A stretch of 64,000 nt of DNA. Source: Phytoseiulus persimilis (lineage: Eukaryota; Arthropoda; Arachnida; Mesostigmata; Phytoseiidae). The notes beneath the pieces are model-generated. The model was not told where the DNA came from and did not search any database. It worked only from the letters and a program-made list of their open reading frames with translations. The translations under genes were made by a program, and so were the position numbers. Where the stretch lies: the NCBI GenBank assembly GCA_037576195.1, contig CM075102.1:21758745-21822744 (forward strand), read 5' to 3'. Shown in pieces: positions 44,455 through 53,400 of this stretch. How positions within the stretch are numbered: the stretch's first letter is position 1; every line of letters begins with the position of its first letter.

Positions 44455-47400
44455 CTAGAAATTTGAACTTGAGTCTTTAAGATATTCTTCTCAGTCCTCA
44501 ACCTTCTGTCGCTTCAGTCTTTTGCTGACTCTTCGAACCATCGTGTCAAGTCGTTCTTCGGCTAGAAGGTCAATAAATCGTTCCAGAGGATGTCAGAGTG
44601 GGGGTTGAAAACTTATTTCTCTCATTCAACCAACAATTATCGACTCTGTGGGTGACGCTGTTTTCCATCATCAGATCAAGGAGCTTGAAAACTTTCACTC
44701 ACCGACTTTTACCGTATTTTCGACACTGTCTTCCAAGCAAATCGTTTCGGGTACGAATGGTCTCTTGGTACCGATCGAACTTTTCTGCGTGACCAAGCTC
44801 AGTGGAATATCCGCTGCCAAACCCTCCAATATCTGGGTCGATTGCGGAGAAGGTTTTCGTGGTCCTGCAGAGTTATTCGAAATTCTCAAAAGGTGAGTTC
44901 TCTTGTTTGTGAGACTTCAAGTCGTAGTCCATCTGCTTCATAGATTCCCAACCTACTTTGATCGCCTTTGAAGAAATGGCTGTGGTCTGTTTTTTTCTCC
45001 TGACTGGTTTTCGGCGAATCAGCCTCGCGGGCACGTTCTTGAAAAAAAAATTGCTTCAGCGATCGCGCGACGATAGAGGAGCCACGCGCCCTCCAGGACG
45101 TAATCCGAGTTCGAACGCTGATCCCAAAGCGAAATCTGACTACCTTGGAGACGAGCTATGACGCCCATGGATCTGGCCACAGTGGGCGAGATGGGTTGCG
45201 CGTTGAGATCACTCTTCGGTACTTCTAAGCGAAGAGAATTCACCATGTTCACCTCGAAAGAGCGTTGAGCGGCTGAATTCGCTGCCGTCAGAGGTGGAGC
45301 AGATTCCTTGTGTGCCTTCGGAGGTGAAACGCGGCTCTGTGCAAGGATTGTGGCTGGAACGAAAGGTTGTGTGGGAGGGCCTTGATGTTGGGAAAGATAG
45401 CTTAGATTTCCCTGCTCAGATTGCGCATCGAAACGGCCGTCGACGCTCCAGTGCCCCACGCCATTTTTCTCCTGTTCGCTTCTCGATTCGTCCTCTGGGA
45501 AGCTGTCAACTTACAAGCAGACTTCGATGAGGGAGTCTCCGTATGAGCCATTGTAGGTGGACTGAAGAAGGGATTGGTGGTCGCGAGCATCATCGCCTGC
45601 TGCAAGGCTTCCTGTTGGGCCATTTGCTCTCTCAACGCCTGCGCGTGGGCTTGCTGCGCTGCTTGTGCGGCAGCTCTGGCGGCGTCCTTGAGGGAGAGAT
45701 CATCGGGGTGAATCGTCAGTCAGGAGGTCTACCCGAAGTTTGCGAGTGGAAGTTTCGAAGTGAAAGACTCACCTGCGCAGCTTTGACCGCCATCTCTTGT
45801 TTGACTTTCGCCGTTCGTTGCGCCTCCTGTTGAGCTAGTTTCTCTTTACGAGCTTCCCGGGCCAAGTACTTGGAGCAGAACGAGGCCGCCTGTTCCACGA
45901 CCGAGGGCTGCGAGTCCACCTCACCTAACTGCGAGCATCCAGACAAAAGCATTGCATTGAATCACCGGCATTGAGTGCGTCGATTCCATGATTTGTCCAT
46001 CCCCTGACATAAGGACCAAGCATGTCTGTTCTATGGGAGAAATACTCACTTTCATCAACGTGTAGCTCTCTCGGAAAACGCTCTCAACCTCTTTGACGTA
46101 GCAGTTGATCTTGGAGCACTGCTGCCAGACGCGATAAATGCTCACCAAGCCTTGAACCAGTTCCTGAAACCCGGGAAGACCAAGCTCAGCGGGAGAATGT
46201 CGGGATCGAACCCAAACTGGCATCCGATTTCCGCATTGGATTTGGACTATCATGACTCCTACTGACCTTCTCAGATGGTGGCGGTTCCTCGTTCATCAGC
46301 GAACTGAAGTTGTCGTTGAGGATTTTCAGGCTCTTGACCATGGCCCGTTTAGAAATGAAAGTCCTGTCGAAGTCCCGGATGTACTTCTTCTCCATTTCAG
46401 GGGTTTTGCATAGCATCAGGCCTAGAAACAATGACCGGTCTCGAATCAGGTGACCGAATAGGATTGTCGCTGGTGAAGTTCTCGGTTCGGATGACATTTG
46501 ATCGAACACTGTCCTCGCTCGCGCAGAAGCGGTGAATTTTCGAAAATTATACAACGACGAAGCTCCAAGAAGCAGAAACCGTCAACGAGGAGCAAAAGAT
46601 AAACATATAGACCAGGCAAGACGCTCATGTCATTGAGCGCAACTGATTTAAGCACAAACAGAAAAGGAACCTCCGACATGAGTGAAAGCAGCAGTAGTAA
46701 AAGGAGGCTCCGAAAAGCTGGAATGAAGACCGACGACCCATCCCCGGCAGCGGGAAACTCGTCACCGAGTCCGGCAAAGAACACTCCCATTCATCCCGCA
46801 AAGGTTATTCTGAGACCGTCACGGAGGCCATCCGTCATTTCAGCGAGAACATCTCTAGTCCCGTCGCGGACGTGGTCAGCGTATGTCCCGCAGAACGAAT
46901 ACGAAGTTTGCATCGAAGTGCTCGTTCTGTTACTCGTTATAGGAACCGTATGGAATCATTGGACTATTTTGAAACTCTTGCCGAAACCCAAGTAGGCTCG
47001 ACTGATACAACAAAGCCTAGTTCTGTGCAGCCTCCTTTCCAAGTTTCTTTCACGACTCTGTGGTTTCATGAAATAGAACCCAGATCCTATATTGCCGACA
47101 GACATCCGGGGAAAATGGGAGGCCGCTACGCAATAAACCGAAAATTCTTTCTGGCATCTGTTGAAAACTGAAATGTGGCTGTTCGACGCTCGAATTCTCG
47201 GTTAAAAAGGAGAGAGGCATAGCCTGGGAAAACGACGTCAACCTACCGATTTGCATCAGTGATTCGTGGTCGCTGAGGCGGATGGATATTTGAAGTGCCA
47301 GTTTTGTTGCGCGATAGAGATGAGTTGCGAAGCTTCCCGCACGATCTATTTCATCGGCAGGGATGTGCCAGACGCCATGGAACAAACTAACTGCTTTCCT

Positions 47401-50400
47401 TTCAGCGAAAAGTCCCGCCGTGCACAGACGTGGGGGCTTCGACTGTTTCGCCATGAGATAGTCCAGCGCGAGATTGAGGTCCCGATGCCGCTTGCATCGG
47501 AAGTAGAAGTTCGCCATCTGGTAGATCTGAAAATTGAATGATATTTTAGAGAGTTATTATACAAGTACAAGAATTTGCGCGCTCACTTCCGTGGTTATGG
47601 AACCTTCTGCACCAGATGTCATCCTTCTTCCGGCCGAAGCTCACCGATTTGAAGTGCGCAGAGAACCGGAACAAGCATTCTCGGAAAGCTGTGAGGCAGT
47701 ATTCTATCAACCTTTCGAGTATGGTTTCGTACTCCGACATGTCCTTGCACCTGGAATAGCGATTGTTTGAGGACAGTTCTCGCAAGTAGGGCATGAACTC
47801 GAAGCTCAATCTGAGCCTGTAGGAGTGGAGACGGCACCAAGGATCAGTTCAGACGCGAATCTCACGTACCTCAGTTCTCGCTGGATAGTTTCATCTACAT
47901 CTGTAACGAGATCTTCCACAACGGCTCTAACTACCTCCTCGTCTGACTCTTCTTGTGAGTTACTCCTACGAAAGATCGTGCGTCAGTCCGGAAAGAACTT
48001 TCCGAATCGACGAGACACAAAACATACATATCGAATACATAATCCGAAATATGCCTGATTCGGGTGAAAGCGGTTGCGCAATAATCCAACTGATTTCCCC
48101 GTGTTAGATTGGAACTCACCGGCTGGGTTTCGATTTGAGCGCTCCGAGAACAGAAGTGATGTCATCCTGCGACGACGGCCGTTTGCGAGAACTCCTTCGA
48201 ACACTCTGAGGGTTTGTGGAATCTTCGACCTTTTTTTCTTTGTTTTCCCTAAGATGGAGTAATTGGAGCGTTCAGTCTTCTCCTCACAAACGTAGCTGAG
48301 CAGTCGATTTCGGAGAGTTGACGCTCGGCTAAGAACTTACTTTTTTGGCCTACCCGGACCTCGCTTCGGAGTTCGGCTACCGTCGCTGTCTTCAGCTTCA
48401 GCAAGCGAACCTTCTTTGAGCTTTTCTCGGTGTTGAGCGAAGTTCCCTTCGCTGGCCTCTCTCACGAACTTCTCGAGTACCTGGAGCTCGGCGGGTGAGA
48501 TTTGTCTGTCTTGGTTCTTGATGATGAACTTCATTGCGAACGCGTGGATCTTGTAGTGCATTTCGAGCGACTCTATGGACAGATGCGCGGGACTGTGATA
48601 GATGACTTTTTTCGGATAACGAGCATCTAACTCGTGCAGATGATAGGCGGCGCGTGTCACGTGGTGCAGGTACACCTCGAGGGGCTCGCCCATTTTGTGG
48701 GTGATTTTGCTCAGCATGTAGTGACACAGCCATTGCTCATCGTTTCCGGTCCCCTCGGCCTCGCAACGGAGCGCTTCGGTGTAGCATTTCTTGGCCATGT
48801 TCAGATATTCGACCTTCTTCCTTCGATAGTCCGACATCGTTTCAGGAGACAGATCGAGTTCATTGCTGAGTTTCATCTGTCGACAGAGGAACGAAACTAT
48901 CGAGTAGGCGCAAGAGCCGCACTCAATCCAGAGGCTTGCGTTGCTAGGGTCCAAATCGAGAGCTTTTTGGAAACAGAAAATGGCCCCGTCGCTTCGTTTG
49001 AGAGTCTGTAGGCCATCTTTCTTCAGTTCGCAGGAGTTCATCCGCTGTTCTATCTGGGCGCTCCTCGATAAAGCCATGCCCGCCCATGAATCGATTCGTT
49101 GGGGGTTCACGCAGCTGTCCAGCATGTAGTACCTAGAGGCTTTGATGAAGTCTTTGTTCTTGAAGTAATAGTCCCCGAGTAAGTAGTACAGTTCTGAGAT
49201 CAACTCCTTGTCAGGACAATCTTCGGGCATTTGAGGCATCGGGCCCGAAGAAGAGCTCTCGATGAAAATCGCCATTTTGTCCGCGCAGCTGGTGGGATTA
49301 CTCTCAGCGGGAATGAGGGAGGCGATTCTCTTGAACAGCGTCTCAGCCTCCGCCGAGATTCCGGGATGTTTGTAAGAGTCGAACTCTGGCAGTCGAGTCG
49401 GTTTGTAGAACGTGAACACGTATTTGGCGTGGTCCCAGTTCAGTTTCAAGGGTGTTGCGTTGTGATCTTGGATTTGGCTTTTCTTCTTGGTTTTATCCTG
49501 GCCGTAGAGACAGAAGAAACATTGCTCCAAGCCGGCGGTGAGATCTTCCTCGAACGGATGCGTTCCCAGAGCTTCCCGGAACTCGATGGTCTCGTTCATC
49601 ATCACGCGGACGCACAGCAAAACAAAAGCTCCTTGATTCCTCATACACCAGTTCCTCTTCCCTAGATACTCGTGTGCGGTGAACAGCATCATCAGGGAGA
49701 GGGGCATGGCGGTTTCGACGCTTTTCTCGTTGACAATCCTATCTTCTTCGTGTTTAATGATGAAGTATAGCATGTTCCAGGTCAGCACAGAAGGTATCGC
49801 CATGTTATCGACGGATTCTCGGAGATCCATCTGTAGAGATATGATCTTGATCAACGTGTGCGCCAACCTGGACAACTTGTCCGAACTCAGACTCGCCAAG
49901 ATAGAAGGGTCCTTCTCGATTATCCCGTAGATCTCGTCGATGAGTTTGACGGCCGTCTCCGACCAGTGGTACTTCATGTCCTGCTCTGTCGCTCTCACGT
50001 ACTGGGTGAGACACTCGTGTATGGATGACTCACCCCAGTGGATGGTTTCTTTGGGCTCTCCCAGCATACACAATGCTTGGTGGAGCAGGAGCAGCTGTTC
50101 GTGTCGTGGTCTGACATTGGTTTTCGCCTGGACACGCCTTTCGATTTTGAAAGTTTCGCTCACCAACGAAACAATTTTGTCGTACTGCTTGGCCGTCAGG
50201 AGATTCTCCAAGTCTTCCAGGTGTTGAAGACGATGAACGCCGTCGATCAACTCGGCCGCGATTCTCGCAGAAACGAGATTGTTGTGCTTGAGGTTGACCA
50301 CTTTGATGCAGTCTACCGCCCCAGATTCTGGCTGCAGGAGATCTTTCTGTTCCATCACGACGCAGAGTTGTTGCAGCCTGCAGCGAGCTATTTGGATATC

Positions 50401-53400
50401 GCCGAAGTGCATGTAGAACCTCGCTTCGAGATACAGGGCCCTCGCCGTGTACACCATCCACTGTTCTCCTAGCGCTATCCTTCGATGGGTTTGTCTGTAC
50501 ACAAAGTCGAGGGTGGCGATGAATTCATTCAGAGGAAACCTCTCGTTGAACTCCACCTGCTCGGCTTTCATGTTGTCAAGGATGTAGCGTTCCAGAAACA
50601 GCTCACACACGTTCAGTTCCAGGCGAGCCCATTTCAGAACTCCGTCAGCCTTACTTTCGTCGGCGTCATCAGGTTTTTGGAAATGGTGCCGGATCCGATC
50701 GTAGAGACCCATGAAGATACTTTTAAGCTCATGAGGCCAACGTTTCTCATCCTGGTTGCTGACGGCGATAAGATACTCGAACATGAAGTCCAGAGCAGAA
50801 GCGCCCTTGTGAAGTTCTAAGAAATCTTTCACATCATTGGCCTCGTTGTCTCTTAGATCGATCACCTGAAAAGTCGATCGGTTGAAACGACATTAGGGAG
50901 AATACGGAGCACTTTTGAGCGACTAACTTAAGCAGGCTATCCCGCTCGAGAATACAGGGTGGTCATCGTAAGTCGGGAACTTTCTTACCCTCTCTTCTTT
51001 TGCTCATAACTCGGTGAAAAATGGTCGGATTCTGGAAAATCTTTTTGCGTTCGATAGCTGGAAGGACGGCGCACTTTTTTCCCCCGAAAATCCGGAGTTG
51101 TCGGATCGACCCGACAACTCCATAGTCGGGTAGTCTGGACCAATCTAAGAACTTTTTGCCATCGGAAAAATTTTCGAATTCGGCATCCCTGAGGAGCTAA
51201 GGGCCTAAATGCAAAGAGTACGCGATCTTGTCAGGTGGTCGATCCTGACGTCGAGGTTGAAACGATCTTTCGTCCTTCTCACAGATCCTGAGCTAGAAAT
51301 CTGGAGTTGTCGGGCGTTTGAGCAGCATCCTATCCTGCCTCGACTTTAGCACTTTCGAATTCGATCGGTTGACTTTAGAAGTTTGTCGATCAGTTTTTTG
51401 AGAAAAGTTGAAAAAAAAAATTGGAATTTTCAGGCCGATTTGAAAAATTCAATTCCCTACCGATTTACGAGAAAAAGACGTGCCGTCTTTCCAGCTATCG
51501 AACGCAAAAAGATTTTCCAGAATCCGACCATTTTTCACCGAGTTATGAGCAAAAGAAGAGAGGGTAAGAAAGTTCCCGACTTACGATGACCACCCTGTAT
51601 GATAGCTCTTCTGAACTTAGATGTGGATCGCTTAGAGGAATTTAGGAAATTTGATGGATGTTGAGTCTCACCCGATCAGGATGAGCCTTGTGCTCGGCGT
51701 GCGCGACGGTCTCCTCTCGATCACCGTTCACAATACACACTTCACTGAAGATCGAGGTCGGCAAGAATTGGATCAGCAAGTCACGATAGTTCACGCTTAG
51801 GTCGACTGTCTTCTTGCCCTGACGATTCCTCGCGGAACGCCGCTTTGTATTCGAAAGAAAATCTTGAAAGACTTTCTTGCGCCGCTGAGATCGAGAGTCT
51901 TCGATGAGAATACCCAAGTCATCCAGCAGGGAATCGCTGGGTGTGTTGTCACCTATTCGAGCACGAAGAAGGATCAGTGGCCAGGAAGTAGCTCCGCATC
52001 GCGGAGAATTTACGGGGAGCTAGTTCTAATTGATATTCTGTGACATCGCTCAAAGATCAAGGTTCCGGTAGTTGACGTTCTACCTATGAGCATTGCGAGG
52101 TCATTCATTTGTTGCGAGCTCTCATTATCTTGGGACGAATCAGTCATCTTGTAATCGAAACCCGGCCGTGGCTCATCGCCGCCGTCTTCATCACTACTGC
52201 TTTCGTCTTCGGATGAGGAATCAAATTTGAACCTGGAACGCTCCACGGGAGAGTAGGCGGCTTCTTCTTGAGAGAAATCGATTCTGGAAATGAGTCAAAG
52301 TTATTCGTCGGGATCGATATCGAAATCGGTGAATTATTCAACTCTCTGAGATATATGGAATGCAGGACAGCACGAGCGACGATGGAATGACGATCCGGAA
52401 CCGCACCTGTCTAAGAGGAGCGAAGGATTGTTCGAAGCCGAGATACTGTCGTAGTGCGTCTCGAGAACTTCTCCGAGTTGACACCAGGTGAAGTCCGAGA
52501 GAGTTTTGCGGAGTTTCAGCGAGTCCTTCCTCTCCGTTTCTTTCGACAGCCAACATAAGTAGTCCCTCCGTTCATTCCGGATGTTCTCGCATTCTTCAAT
52601 GATGTCTGCCGATTCCTTCACGATCACAGTGAATGTCATTTAGCATTGAACAATCCGTCCCAGGTTCCACTACATCCACGGTTTGAGATCGAGTCTCGGG
52701 TTTCCCTCGGCTAGGGAGGCCTCTTACCTCAGCTGAGATATCACAGTCTTGGAGCGCGTCCTCAAAAGTTGTGTAGGCATCACGGTACATTTGTTTAAGG
52801 AATGGAGCATCTTCGAAAATTTTATCGGCCAGCACAATCGCCCGGCTGAACCCGGGCTCTGCGGTTAAAGCTTTCCGACAGAACTCCAAACATCTGGCAT
52901 AATCTCCTGGGGAACCCCGAATGATTCATGAGTAATCGACGGATATCCTCGCGCGAAAACGCCACTGATACAAAATCATCGTCGATCCATATCAGGCATC
53001 GAACATCGTACCCAAAATATACAACACCGAGATAAGTCGCTCGACACTCGGCCAATGGTCTGGTTTCAGGGTGACCGCCATTTCGAAAGAGTTCCGGGCC
53101 AACTGCAAGTTCAACATCTGCATTCCGATGTCACCGATTCTGAACCAGGTTGGAATATCTTTCGAGTCGATCATGGTAGCTTCCACGAGGTACTTGGCGG
53201 CTTTCCGCAGCCTCTCCATTTTGAAGTAGGCATCGCCCAAATTTTTGTACGCTAAATATTTTAACTGTAGAGATGTTGGCAGAGTCGAACCAGCGTCTGC
53301 GAACGGCAACAATATTGGAAATGTAGATTTTCAAATTTCATGAACCCAAGTTCCCCTAATCAAACGAAGATTTGAGCTGACTCACTTTGATGTGCATCGG

